NCBI RefSeq assembly: GCF_010015615.1
Contig: NW_024468936.1
Location: 5,935,663-5,999,662 of the forward strand
Source of the DNA: Cucurbitaria berberidis CBS 394.84
Lineage: Eukaryota; Ascomycota; Dothideomycetes; Pleosporales; Cucurbitariaceae
DNA length: 64,000 nucleotides
Reading direction: 5' to 3'
Below are positions 30,997 to 43,027 of the stretch, one piece after another (position 1 is the first letter of the stretch; each line of letters begins with the position of its first letter). The notes below the pieces were generated by a model, which saw nothing but the letters and a program-made list of their open reading frames with translations, was not told the origin of the DNA and ran no database searches. Both the position numbers and the translations under genes were made by a program.

Positions 30997-33967
30997 GGAT
31001 CGGTCAAGTTTTGGTGAGCACTTTCTGGCTATTACCATTGACATTGATGGATTTAGGGTTTTTCTCCATTCTTAGCATTGAAGGCGCTGATTTAGTCTTC
31101 TATTGCTCGAAATTTATACTATGTCCTTCAAATAGAGTTCAGCTGTGCAAGTCACACCGATTGTTGTCCCTCCACGCCAATGACCAGATAACTCAAACAA
31201 TATAAAAATACATAACGTACCCGTTTTGTAATCATGCGAGCGATGAAAGCTCGGGCAAGCAGCACATATGGCTTTCTTAAGTATTGTAAAAGAACTACTA
31301 CGTCTACATGGGTATAGGTCTAGTCAAGTAGGGGTATCTACGTAAGGATAATTTCGCCCCCACACATTATGCATGTAAGCGAATGATTACATTTGCATTC
31401 AAAGGTCTCTATTCTTATGGATGAACATTCAGCCGTGCTTACACTTTCCCTCGACATGTTTCTTCCCTGCACGACGTTATCCTCTGAACAGTCACTTGGC
31501 CGGTCGGTGCTGAGCCAATGTAGTTTCTCGAGTTTATTGAAAACTTAGTGTGATTAGATGAAGGTTGCCTAGAGATTCTGCATCATGGCTAGCATGCAAA
31601 AGATCATCCAAAGATCATCTTCACGGTCTGATGATCAAGCGAGTGTTTGAAGTGTTTAGGGATGCTGGGCGCAACTTGGTCTTGCATCGCCCTCCTCCTA
31701 CCGTTGGAGAACGTCTGCTACCATGTCAAATTTGCCTACTCTCCAGGACGTGAGTCCAACCGCTCTTTTTGTGTTCAACTACGAAGTGCCTATGGCGACT
31801 AGCGTAAAACCGGCACTCGACATACCAGCTTAAGAGGTAGGGATTCATCCTGCGTGAGGACCGATGGGGCGGTTATACAATTGCCGACAGGAGACGGGAG
31901 CTGTGAGAATCTCGGAGTTGCAGATGTGATTCGTTGGGGTTACGTGGGAGCCACGGGGGGCTTCTCGGCAGAGTTGGTGAATTGATATCTGGCTCGAAAT
32001 AGAGATTTACACCTCATTTGAAAACCACCAAATTTTTCTATTCAATAAATCTCCTCGAGTTTCTTAACAATCTGTACGCTTGATTCGCGACAGCAAATGC
32101 TAGACCAGGCCAGGCCTCCAAGGCTTACAGCACTTAATCATGTGTCTCGGGTAACTAGGCCCTAAGTTCTGGCCAACGACATGGAGATGCTTTTGTTTTC
32201 GTGTTGGTCCTCCGGATAAATTGGCGGTGTTCAGCCGCACGTGCTGACATTGCATCTCGAGGCGCCAGTCTCATCTCGTCTAGATATTGGACTAGACCAC
32301 GCGCATCTCCTTATGTTGGTATACCAAAGACGAGCGAACGAAATCCGCGAAGAATCAGTTGTGCAACATATAGACGTCGGGATAAGGATGTGGAGACCAA
32401 TACGGTCAGGCACTATGTTCGCTTGTGCCGGCACGTCGCCAGTGATAACTCGGAGTGTTCTGATAGAACGACCTAAAGTACCTCGACCACTCGAACGGCT
32501 CGGTCCCCAATCGGCAGTAATTAATTCAATTCCAACAGATCGGCGCTTGGTATCTCAAGCGACTTCATATACTACATTACCTCCAAATACTGGGCTTCCG
32601 GTCACGCTATGTGGCGAGCAACATGGCGCCATGCTGGTGTCAAGCATGCCAGCATGACTAGCGAGACTTTCCATATCACATGCACGCCGAGAAAAGGTAA
32701 CGGCGAAGGCGCGGCTCAAGCTTCCCAGCCACCCTGTGGTCTGCATACGCATAATTCAACCTCGCACACTCACATTTGGATCCCGCCCTCTGCGATCTTC
32801 TGAACCCGTGCAAGTTGGCGGGATCGCGGCGGCTGGTCCCCTGATAGTCGCTTGACGATGCAGACAACCCAGACATTGGCTCACCAAAGAGTTTCCTACT
32901 GGTGCTGCAGTTGCTTTCAAGCTCTACTTCCGGCGCGCAGGGCCATTTATCCATCTTGGCGGTCGGCAGCCTCGTATTAGGGGCCAACCCCACCGCCTCC
33001 GTCGTTTCTGGTTGGCCCATCATGACATGGGACATCAGATCTCGAGAAGCACACCGGAAGTAAAGTATAATCTCCCCGCGAAACGAGTCGCATGCTGATG
33101 CCTTGGGGAATCTGGAGGACTCCATGTCAGCCACAAGAGGAGCTCACGGCTGCGTGAGCGCTTGAGTACGAGAAGCGAATGAGTCTGGAGAAAACTTGCC
33201 GCTACATGCACCATTCCTGGAGAAAGAAGGCTCCTCCCGCATGACTGCTCTAGGGTCTGCATCCCAAGTGTGTATCGCAGAGCCAATCGTACTGACTCAG
33301 AAAATTGATGTTCTAGACATCACAATAATCGCATGCTACCTAGAGATTGCCTAGAGATGGGGTTGGCTCCGCATACGCTCAAGTGCAGCATTGACTTCAA
33401 TATTCTAATCCTTCCATGTTCAATACCCCAATATTTACAGACCCGTAGTCGGATGATACTCGTGTCTGGTGCTTGTCTGGTGGGCCTGCCACGCTCGAGC
33501 GCCTCAACGCCCCCATCTTCTAGAAGCCTTCCGGATTCCCCACGGGGGATAGCAATTTTGCAGCGAACGTTGGATTATCCGTATTGCGAACCAATACTAG
33601 CGCTTACAAGATATAGCGGATGGACATACAGGTCTCGCCCCGGTGTTGTCGGGCCTCGTGCCAGCGGGTGGCTTGGAGGATTCGGGTCGACAGAATACTA
33701 TTGGTGGTTTCCACATCTGTCTGACAGATGTCCTGCACAACCCGGCATCCATGTCCGTCAAGCCGCCAGGGACAGGGCATTTTATTCAATTAGTTGGGTT
33801 CTGGAGTCGCTTCCATTTATGCTGCATCGAGTATAAGTATCAGACGCTCGACGAGGGTATCTTTCAACCCCAAGGTTCTTGGCCTCACCGCTACAGACTC
33901 CCATAATCATTCGACTCGAAGTCACTAATATTTCAAGAAATCGGCTTCGCTACATTTTTCGCCCATC
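30997..33967. other. long intergenic region upstream of the sugar transporter
   Basis: About 3 kb without a supported gene. Medium frames at 32.2-32.7, 32.7-33.1 and 33.3-33.9 kb lack ATG starts or recognisable motifs. A TATA-like GTATAAGTAT lies at about 33831-33840, some 130 bp before the transporter ATG. A short inverted repeat (CATGCTGG ... CCAGCATG) is seen near 32630-32656. Confidence 0.5.
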
Positions 33968-35773
33968 ATGGTCGGTATGGCTATGGGTACGGCCAAGAGC
34001 GAACATGCTGCGGCCCGCGCAGACGCGCCTGAGTTCGAGAAGGTTATCTGGCACAAGGACCCGAATCTGCGCAAGCTATACTTCTGGGCTTGTATTCTCT
34101 GTGTTGCCTCTGCGACGACTGGTTACGATGGGTGAGTGGACTATCAAATGCCCACCTGAATAGTTTGCTGACAGTGATTTAGTATGATGATGAACTCATC
34201 GCAACAGATGGACCGATGGCAAAATTACTTCAACAAGCCTGATGACAACCGCCTGGGTATCATGAACAACGCCTACAATATTGGTTCTATCATTAGTTTC
34301 TTCATCGTGTAAGTGTGCCCAGACCGACTTCGCGTGTAACAACGGCCTGATCATGCTTAGTCCCTTCTACACCCAGTGGCTCGGCCGTAAGATCCCAATC
34401 GCCACCGGCTGTGTTATCATGTGTGCTGGTGCTCTCGTCTCCACCTTCTCCACCAACTGGAAGGTTTACATGGCCGGTCGTCTCGTGCTCGGGTTCGGCA
34501 ACTCCTTTGCACAGATGTGCTCACCCATTCTTCTGACTGAAATTTGCCATCCCCAGCATCGTGCGGTCTTCACGGCCGTGTACAACTGCCTCTGGAACTT
34601 GGGCGCTCTCTTCGTCGCATGGGTAGCATGGGGCACATCCCAGGCCAACAACGAGTGGTCCTGGAGGTCCATCACCCTCCTTCAGGCTCTCCCATCCGTT
34701 ATCCAGCTGGCCTTCATCTTCTGGGTTCCAGAATCACCACGTTGGTTGATTTCCAAAGAGCGCTATGATGAGGCACTCGACATGCTGGCTTACTACCACG
34801 CCAATGGCGACAGGACCAACGCGACAGTCCAGTACGAGTACCAGGAGATGAGGGATACTATCAGGATGGACAGTGAAGCGAACAGAAACTCTAGTTACAT
34901 GGACTTCTTCAAGACGAAGGGTAACCGCTGGAGGTTGGCTATCCTCATCTCCCTCGGTATCATCTCGCAATACTCCGGCAACGCTCTCTTCTCCAATTAT
35001 ATCAACCTGGTCTACACAGGTGCTGGTATCACGAACCAAAGTCAGAAGATGGCTGTAAGTTGACATACCACCAAAGTAGTACGCGAGTGTGGCTAATTAT
35101 CTCTTCAGCTCTCTGGTGGTGAACGTATCTTGTACCTCGCCGTATCCATCTACGCCGCCACATTAATCGACAAGGTCGGCCGTCGCCCACTTTTCTTAAT
35201 CGCCACTGTTGGCATGGTCTTCTCATTCATCTGCTGGACCATCACCTGCGCCATTTATGAGAATTCAAATGGGACCAACTCAGCCGCCGGCTACGCTCAG
35301 ATTCCTTTCGTCTGGATCTTCGGTGTCTGCTACGCCATATCATGGTCTGGTTTGCTGATCGCCTACGCCCTCGAGATCTTGCCGTATCACCTGCGTGCCA
35401 AGGGCTTGACTATCATGAACATTACCGTTCAGGCCATCTTGGCAATTGGTGGCCAGACCAACCCTGTTGCGTGGAAGCGTCTTCCAAAGCACTGGAATTT
35501 GGCTCTGTTCTACACCGTAAGTCCTCGAAATTCTGCTATATTTGACTCAGGCTAATTCCAACCTAGTTGTGGATCACCGTCGAGCTTATCTGGGTATACT
35601 TCGTTTACCCTGAGACCAAAGGCCCGACTCTCGAGGAGATTGGTCGTATCTTCGACGGATCCGATGCTGTTGTGCAACCCAACCTCGAAACCATCGAGAA
35701 AGAGATCCAAGAGGAGCGCCTTTCCAGCACTATGGACGAGAAGAACCCGCGCATTGAGCAGACTCGCGTCTAG
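33968..35773 (+). CDS. MFS sugar transporter (hexose / lactose permease-like)
   Basis: Five exons: 33968-34131, 34183-34308, 34361-35054, 35109-35516 and 35567-35773; introns 50-54 nt; 532 residues. It has the sugar-porter signatures: GYDGMMMNSSQQM after helix 1, WLGRKIPIATGC between helices 2 and 3, AGRLVLGFGNSF, PESPRWLISKERYDEA before the central loop, LIDKVGRRPLFLIATVGM, and the closing YPETKGPTLEEIGRIFDG. Twelve membrane helices are expected. The family imports hexoses or disaccharides by proton symport across the plasma membrane. The pattern looks closest to fungal lactose-permease/hexose-transporter-like proteins, but substrate cannot be read from sequence. The C-terminal tail is soluble and Glu-rich. 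Confidence 0.92.
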
Positions 35774-36835
35774 AGCGCTCTCAAGCTACCTTCGTTTGTG
35801 TACTAATTCATAACCGGGCGAGTGAGGGGTGGATGGGGAAGATAATTGACATGAAGGTTGCGAACAAGTGTGTGAGTGTTGGGAATATTCCCATACGAGC
35901 AAGTCAAATTTGAATACAATCTTCGCATTGGCCTAGCCCTTTGAGATCTTCTTGATGCCAGTCCACGTGGTACACACATACCACACCTAGTCAGGAAATA
36001 CAGAAGTATGGCACTGCAGTACATGTTAATGCCAGCGGGCCTGTATTCTGCGCATCGTATCTAACGGGTTGGCTCGGGCATGGAGTATGCGCTTCAGCTC
36101 GCACATTCTTTTTCTCTTCTTTCGTTGCCTATCGCCAAGAAGGCTGAATACATCGATTTGGAGCGTAGGATGCTGCAGGCTAGTGAAGCGCAAGATCCTG
36201 GAGGTAATGTCATATGCCTCTAGGACTTTTCCTCATACTGGCCACCCAAACAGATACATGATGTCTGAGATCTCGATAGTCTGGGCGCTCCTCAAAGCCT
36301 GCTGATCCAGCAGATTTCATCCTCGCGATCGTACATGGTGCGTCTCACGGCCTACACGACTCTTCCAGGCTCCAGCTCTGTGAATGAAGAGTATTTGGCT
36401 GTCTCGAAGTAGTGTAACTATTTCACATCATTCTCTTTGGCACAAAAGTGTCAACTGGCTGCTTAGGGGCTATCACGCCTCGTGTTGGGTTTGCAATACA
36501 GCCAAGCAGTACTAGGACCTGAGTGATACCATGTATCGGTCTAGCTCGCGGTTGTAATTTGGTATAGAAAAGCGATCGTGCCTGCTAACAGCTTACTGTC
36601 TCGATTGCAAAGCTCGACATGTCGTGTCTGGATTAAGAGAACTGCGAAAACAGTTGCCCAGTGAAAGGACGCCTTGATCTTTACGCTCAATTTGTGGTTC
36701 TTGGTCCATTGGCTCAGACTCGCTGTGGGCAATGATATTTTGTTGAATCCCGAAGTCCGGTGTATGGACATTGCAGATATCATGGCGTTGGGATGTCTCA
36801 GCGATCTGTGCATGCTCCATCTGCTGTTCCTTCTC
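35774..36835. other. convergent intergenic region
   Basis: About 1.1 kb between the ends of the transporter (plus) and the PGAP4-like gene (minus). No gene is supported. Confidence 0.5.
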
Positions 36836-38146
36836 CTAAGTCGAGCCCTGACTGTTTTCCCCGACTATGTCTCCACCTCCTTCCCCCCTCAGCTTTGTAA
36901 CCTCCTCATGCTCTTTCTTTAACGCCCTCCAATCATGATTTTCAAATGTAAAACTCCAAATCTTCTCCGCAGCTCTCATCCCCCACTTCCTTATCAGCAC
37001 ATAATCATCTCCCTTGCTCCTCGTTCTGCCCACATGCTGTACGAGATTCGGCGTAACCGCATATCTCAACTCACCTCGTTCATTCGCAAAATCCTCAGTC
37101 AGCACATCCACGTACCCTAGGTGTCGTTCTTTAAAGTAATTGACAAGATCAAGGGCCTTGGTATTGGGGAACACTAAGGCTTGACTGCAACAACCGAATT
37201 TTCGCATTTCGTGTACGCCGGTTGGTATGGGGAACAGGGTGACATGACCGAGGGAGAGTAAAAGCAGTAGAACGATGGCGAGTATGGCGTATATGATGAC
37301 GAAGGTGCGGCGGGTCGTGAGTTTGAGGGACAGCTTTGTGGTGGGTTTCGTGAAGCGCATTAGGAGGATCGTGATCGTGGGTAACAAGGCAATGCAGATG
37401 GAATTGAAGAGGTAACGCTTCCAGTTTTCAGCGTGATAACCAAGGAATTGTTCCGTGTAGAATAGGCGCAAGTAGAGGAAGTCGGGCTTTGAACGTCGCA
37501 ACGCAGCCTGCTGTTCCGCCTCATGGATCGCCGCAATTGTGCGATGGTACCACCCATCCATAGCGACCGTGTCGTCCTCGAATATCGCAATGTATGGCGT
37601 GAACTGCTCGACGCATTTGGTCAAAAGCAGCGAATAGTCGAACAGGGCCTTCTCGTCAAATTTCCCTTCCTTTGCTTCCAGCTCTACGATGTATTGCAGT
37701 CGGTCTGCGCCAAACTCGTACGTCATGACTTTATCTGCAAGGCCAGAAAGCCATTTCTCGCTATATGCTGGATGCGCCGCAGGCTTGGAATGTGCGAGGA
37801 ACACGATGAGATATATCTCCTGCCTCTCCTCGGGTGTCAAACCCTCTAGCAGGGAGCCCACTGCATCTGGCAGGTATTGCGCGTCTTCTCGCCTGAAGGA
37901 CGGTATGCCCACACATAACTTCCTCTTCTTTTCCTCGCCGGCTTTCACGACGTTCGAGGGGTTATAAGACGATATATAAGCCTCGGCTTGCTGGCGTCTG
38001 ATGGTAGAGTATCGCGGCGCGTAGCCTTTGCGTGGGTTGAAGAAGACGGATGTCGGATCGCGCGCGGATATGGAAGTGATAGTGTAGAGGAACGTTAGGG
38101 CGATAAACACGGCGATGCCTGTCACAAGGCGCGTGGAGAAATGCAT
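36836..38146 (-). CDS. PGAP4/TMEM246-like integral membrane glycosyltransferase
   Basis: Single exon, 436 residues from the ATG at 38146 (three codons upstream in the same frame lack ATG). It has an N-terminal membrane anchor at about residues 7-25 (VTGIAVFIALTFLYTI), a lumenal domain with LCVGIPSFRRED and a DXD-like IAIFEDDTVAMDGWYHRT (about 187-203), then a close pair of membrane helices (about 247-264 and 281-299) inserted in the domain, after which the catalytic-type fold resumes (GCCSQALVFPNTKALDLV, YVDVLTEDFANERGE). A glycosyltransferase domain split by a membrane hairpin is the layout of animal PGAP4, the Golgi GalNAc transferase that decorates GPI anchors. The fungal substrate is unknown; a role in GPI side-chain modification is inferred. 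Confidence 0.78.
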   Translation of the reverse strand: MHFSTRLVTGIAVFIALTFLYTITSISARDPTSVFFNPRKGYAPRYSTIRRQQAEAYISSYNPSNVVKAGEEKKRKLCVGIPSFRREDAQYLPDAVGSLLEGLTPEERQEIYLIVFLAHSKPAAHPAYSEKWLSGLADKVMTYEFGADRLQYIVELEAKEGKFDEKALFDYSLLLTKCVEQFTPYIAIFEDDTVAMDGWYHRTIAAIHEAEQQAALRRSKPDFLYLRLFYTEQFLGYHAENWKRYLFNSICIALLPTITILLMRFTKPTTKLSLKLTTRRTFVIIYAILAIVLLLLLSLGHVTLFPIPTGVHEMRKFGCCSQALVFPNTKALDLVNYFKERHLGYVDVLTEDFANERGELRYAVTPNLVQHVGRTRSKGDDYVLIRKWGMRAAEKIWSFTFENHDWRALKKEHEEVTKLRGEGGGDIVGENSQGST

Positions 38147-39021
38147 GTTGGGCAAGCGAAAGTGTCGAGGACACCAGGGGTGTCGTTAAAGCATCGCCAA
38201 GTCGAGTGGTACAAGCAAAAGCAACGCGGAGAAGTAACGGTCATGTCATTGTGAAGGCCACAATTGAGGCCTGGAGATGGCCAGGAACCAGTCCCATGCG
38301 ATACGGCAAGTGGCAGGCCTGAGCTTGTCTCCAACGGTTCTCTACCAATACCAAGGAATCCCATCTGGGGAGATTCAATTAGCCCCTAGGATATGGTTGG
38401 CTGGAGCTTCATCTTGCCGAAAAGGCCAATTTACTGCAGCGAAAAGTAAGGACTAGGATCTTGTACTCAGTGCCAGGGTTTGAAGCTCGACGAACGACGC
38501 TTAAACGTTCCTCGCACATGTATCATTTCGCGTCCCCTTGGTGTGGGGTCAACATCGCATTTGTGAATAGCATAATGTGTGAACAATCGAGTTCAGTCTC
38601 TCATCATACCGTTGAGGTACAACAGGACTTCATGCGCAGATACAAACCCGCCAAATTACCGTATGATGAAATTACCCTGTCTAACGACTCCATGTCCTGT
38701 CGTTGAGGCATACGGAGACGCCATACCACGTGCGCAGGCGTGTAGGCGCGCTAGACGGCGGGATGACGAACAGCGAGGTCAGAGCTCACTCTCACCATCC
38801 CATGCACTTTGTAACTTCTTAGGATTGAGTCACATATCATCCTCGGCGATTCTTGCATCCAGACTCGTGTTCGCCGCAAGACTGGGAAAGCTTTTTCAGT
38901 CTCGAGTCAGTCGGGAATTGACTCACCAGCCTCGACCCCGCTTATAGTCGGTGTCACCCAAATTGTAATCCAGGGACCAGAGGTCTTCCAACTACGGCCC
39001 GCATTCTGTTGGCGCATTACT
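38147..39021. other. divergent intergenic region
   Basis: About 870 bp between the start codons of the PGAP4-like gene (minus) and the LRR-like gene (plus). It presumably contains both promoters. Confidence 0.5.
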
Positions 39022-40791
39022 ATGCCCAAGAAACACACTCCTTCCTACGCTCAAACAAAGCCGTCCTACGTCCATCCGTCGTTACAGGGTTCGCGACCCT
39101 CGTCGTCTACGCCAGCAGAACCGCAAACCGTGAACCAGCGCATACAACAACTTCGTCGCGAACAAGCACCGCGAGCGACGCCCGAACAACGAGATGAGAT
39201 CACATCGCTAGTAAGCCGCACTGTCCCGCCAGAGCTACGGCGCATATTGCATATACCGGAAGTTAATGCTCCCAAACCAAAGGCTGGGTTGCGGCCTCGC
39301 CGAGTTTTGGGAGCCGCGAGACCACCTCCAGGGCCCGCAGCACCGAGCAGCTGGCTGCAGACGAGTCGCCATGCGCCAGCATATATGCGGAAAAGGAAAC
39401 AATCCAGTGTAGAGCATGGTGCTCCAAGATTCTCTACGCTGGCCACAGTGACGGATGAGGAGTACAAGGTACGGCTACCCCAGACCTTTCGTTGATAACT
39501 CGCGTCCTCCGAGCTTAACTGTCTTTGTTCAGGCTTCTTACTCTTGACGCAGCGCCTACCACCACCCCGAAGCTTAGTACACCAATGCCTACGATCGTTT
39601 GCGATGCACTGGGAAGAGCTGTGCGAATACGAACAGCATTACCTACCCGCACTACCGATATCGCTAAAAGAAGCTCTGTTGAGCTACCTGACGCTTTTTG
39701 GAGGGAATGTGTGTCTGGACTTCAAATCGTTCAAGATACTCTTCCAGAACGATGAGGGTACGGGAACGTCAGGCTGGGACGAGACACGGTTCCTGGACCT
39801 CGCTGGTCTTCTAAACGAGCAGCTCACAGTCAGTGATGTGGGCCAGTGCCTCAGACGCCCGAACGCTTCACAGACGGCGCTGGAGATGGGGGCACTCAGC
39901 ATAAGCCCTGAAAAGGCGAAAAAACCAAAGGAACCCGCAGTTCTTCAAGTCGTGGATTCATGGGAAGAAGAGGCAGAAGAAACACCGACGGCTCAACCCG
40001 TCCCAGTAGCGAGTCTTCAAGTTCCACACTTCACCAATCTCAGCCGGCTGTCTCTTGCCCATCCAGGGCAATGGGCATCCTGGCCCGAACTCCTTCGCAT
40101 ATCACCACACCTCGGTAAACTCACCCATCTTTCCCTCGCATTCTGGCCACGGCCCTCGATGACTCCCAATGCACTAAGCACCTCTATGGTGTCGAACCAC
40201 ACCAGCGTGTCACTAGGCGGCTCACATTTCTACTCGGACCTAGATGACGACTGGCACGAAGCAGCCAATATCCTGCGCCGCTTCTCCACCAACACATACT
40301 CACTGCAATGGCTTGACCTTGAAGGCTGCAACTGGCTCAGAGCGCTGACCTGGCGCTCCGTCTCCCTCCCAGGACCTCCTGTGCCTGGAAGTCAAGACGT
40401 AGAGCCTTGGCAGATACACTCGGTCTCGCCTAGTCCTGACTGGAACGACGCATGGCGACGCATCACGTATCTAAACGTATTCCAGGGATGGATACCGTCT
40501 GATAACCAGAGTTTACAAAACATGCCCGCGGGGATTGTGCCGGTGCAGTTGATGCGTTGGCTCAGAGAGAACAAGGCAAAGGATGATGTGAGATGGAGAT
40601 TGAACGCGAATGAAACGGGGCACGCTGTTGCAGAGTGGGTGCAGAGGGAAAAGGTAGCAAAGGGTGTAGGGTTGGACATTCACGAGATCAGGAAGAGTGG
40701 CAAGGGGTTGTGGTGTAGCATTGACCATGGGTGGGGTTCTGCCGCTGGGGACAATGTACATCAAGTCGCAGATCGCAGTGCAGCGGGCTAA
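39022..40791 (+). CDS. hypothetical protein with leucine-rich-repeat-like segment
   Basis: Two exons, 39022-39468 and 39553-40791, 561 residues. The 84-nt intron uses GTACGG and the acceptor GACGCAG at 39552; the nearer TTCAG at 39532 would put a stop in frame, so it was not chosen. The N-terminal 150 residues are basic and Pro/Ser-rich. Then come HWEELCEYEQHYLPALPISL and LLSYLTLFGGNVCLDFKSF. The middle reads like degenerate leucine-rich repeats (FTNLSRLSLAHPGQWASWPE, then LGKLTHLSLAFWPRPS, then YSLQWLDLEGCNWL). No signal peptide or membrane segment. I do not recognise a named family. The coherent frame and splice reconstruction support a real gene. Confidence 0.72.
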
Positions 40792-43027
40792 TTACCTTAT
40801 AGAAAATGGTCGTCGGCCCGGGTTCTATATGACACGATTGTCATTTGCAACTTACTTTACTATTATAACCGTGCTTAATCGAATATCTGATTTTGTTATG
40901 CAGATTATGAAAAACCCGTGTGTTGTTGAGCCGCTATTACTCCGTATTTTAACATTTGTCGGCGCACGCACGCATTGTGCCCCCTTTCGTATCCGGATCT
41001 GACTGACTCAACTAGTAGCCAGGTAGAGAGATTATCCTGTTTATGTGGATACTATACTACACAACAGAGGCTAGACAGGTCCGCGCGCGCCTGTTTGCTT
41101 TAGAATGGATGCAACAATAAACATGCGATGTATGCATGTAAAGTTGAAGATGACGTCAATGTGCCCCAAGAGGCTAAGACGGATCAGAAACAAATCAAAG
41201 ACGTCTTGGTTGGTGGGAGAGTTTCGAGTGAAGGGATCCTTGATCCTTGCGGCAGAAGTGCGCGGCCTGCTGCGGGGCAGTGGCTGGCTCGGTACGTACC
41301 AAGGACGTCGAAACCAATGCCGCATTGGCATGGCTGGGCTGTGACGCTGACGTTGGAGAGGGGAGAGATGGTATGTGGCAGCATGTGCACGCGGCAGAAG
41401 CGACGTAGACTCTTGAAAGTACAAGTAATGCTGAGAGCATCCAAGCTAGTGCAGTAGTGGAGATGTAACTGGCGTACTAAACATCCGACTACTTCGTGAT
41501 ACGTTCTCATGCAAGCCACCGGCCGTCAAGATAGTGGACGTACAGCCGGCGGTCCGCCTGCCAAAAGAAGGAGGTGTTTTGCCAGATAACGCTGCGCACC
41601 CCGCAGGCTGTACCTGTGAGAGTCCGAGATGACTGCAGCGTGATAGATTGCAAGTGCATCTACTGCAGCAATTTGCAGCCGTCTATTCTAACCTTCTAGA
41701 TGGGTGTTTATCGTGATAAGCAAATGGCTGTACTTGCTCCTGAAGCTGCATATTCCCATGATGTGGAAAGAGTCTGGTTGGATCGTCGAGGGCGTGGGGA
41801 TGTTGCCATCGCAACTCGTATCAGCTTTCGTGTACGGCTACATCCGTGAATATTTTGGTATGCAGCTACGCAGTTCAGCAGCCAACCGACGGGCGAAAAG
41901 CACTGGCGTATTCGGAAGCAAAAAAACTGCGAATAGTGCTAAAAATTGCGACATGTGGCCGGGTAGACTACGCCGCAACCAGCAGGGAACGCCGTTTCAA
42001 CTTCAGCCTTCCGAGCCCGAGCCGCGCGGCGACGTTGCTGGTACGGTAGGCCATGTCCGGCGGTTTACAGTCGGCGAGGGAGGCGTCGGGTATAACAAGT
42101 GAGGCAAGGCTTTTCTTTGTTACAAGATGAAAAAGTTGAAAGGGTCAAAGAAAAGAGCCAAACGGTGAGTAAGCCCCGGATTAGCTGACTGCTGACTGAC
42201 CTCTAGCCCTGGAAGATCTCTGTATCGGTCGGTGGCGTTCGTTGCCATGGATTCCTAGCGGCTCTGCACAGCGGCCCCTCTAGCTAGCGGCTGAGGATTA
42301 TGGATGATGATGAGCGCTGAGATGGCGTATACAACGACGTGTTGTGCTTTGGAGGCTCCACCCGGTGCTACGACAACGGCGTGGACAGAGAGAGAGCGCG
42401 ATCGACGGGCGTAGTAAGGAAGAGGAAGGCAGGCAAAAGTGTCAAGGCTGTCGTTCGGATGGATAGCTGGAGTCAAGTGGGTGTGGCTCTGTGCCACCTT
42501 CACAGGACAGGCACGCTAGAAGTGTAGCGCGACCCAGCTTTTGAAACCCGGCCATCCCTGCGCTGCAAGAGGTGCCTCCTCTCAAAAAAGACGCGCAACG
42601 CCTGCAGTGCCCAGCCAGGCATTATTGCATTGCCTCTACTCGTTTGCGCAGCAGGCGCTTGTCTATCTATTCTTCCTCCTCGTCCTTCGTTTCTGCTGTA
42701 GCTATCGTGTCTTTATTTTACAACTAAGTACCCACTGCCTGCCACGCCCAAATCTCCACCTTGACCTCCATCTCCGACCTTGCACCTCTCCATCGCCTGA
42801 AACAGTTAGCGTCTAGCTCCAAGGGTGAAGAGATAAGGTCAACATTTTCCCCGAAACCAGCGAATACGACTCTGCACCCTGACAGCCGGCAAGGGCGTCT
42901 GTCGTGATATATTGTCTCTCCACGCCCCAAAGTCGTGTTCCCTCTGTACCCTCGAGTCGTCGCCGCCGCCGTCCACCGTCTTCCTCAACTTCTCTCTGCG
43001 CCGCCACCTGGCCCGCGCCCGCCCACG
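40792..43027. other. intergenic region, no gene seen
   Basis: About 2.2 kb between two plus-strand genes. Frames near 41.1-41.5 and 41.7-42.1 kb lack ATG starts or protein-like composition. The last 300 bp are pyrimidine-rich, as expected for a promoter and leader of the mannosyltransferase gene. Confidence 0.5.

Noticed and set aside
32241..33906. Several frames of 90-170 codons upstream of the sugar transporter
   Set aside because: Starts are not ATG or translations lack any recognisable pattern; no splice model joins them into a coherent protein.
29738..35773. Possible small metabolic cluster (oxygenase plus transporter)
   Set aside because: No backbone synthase or regulator is present, the genes are 3 kb apart, and the transporter is of the sugar-porter type.
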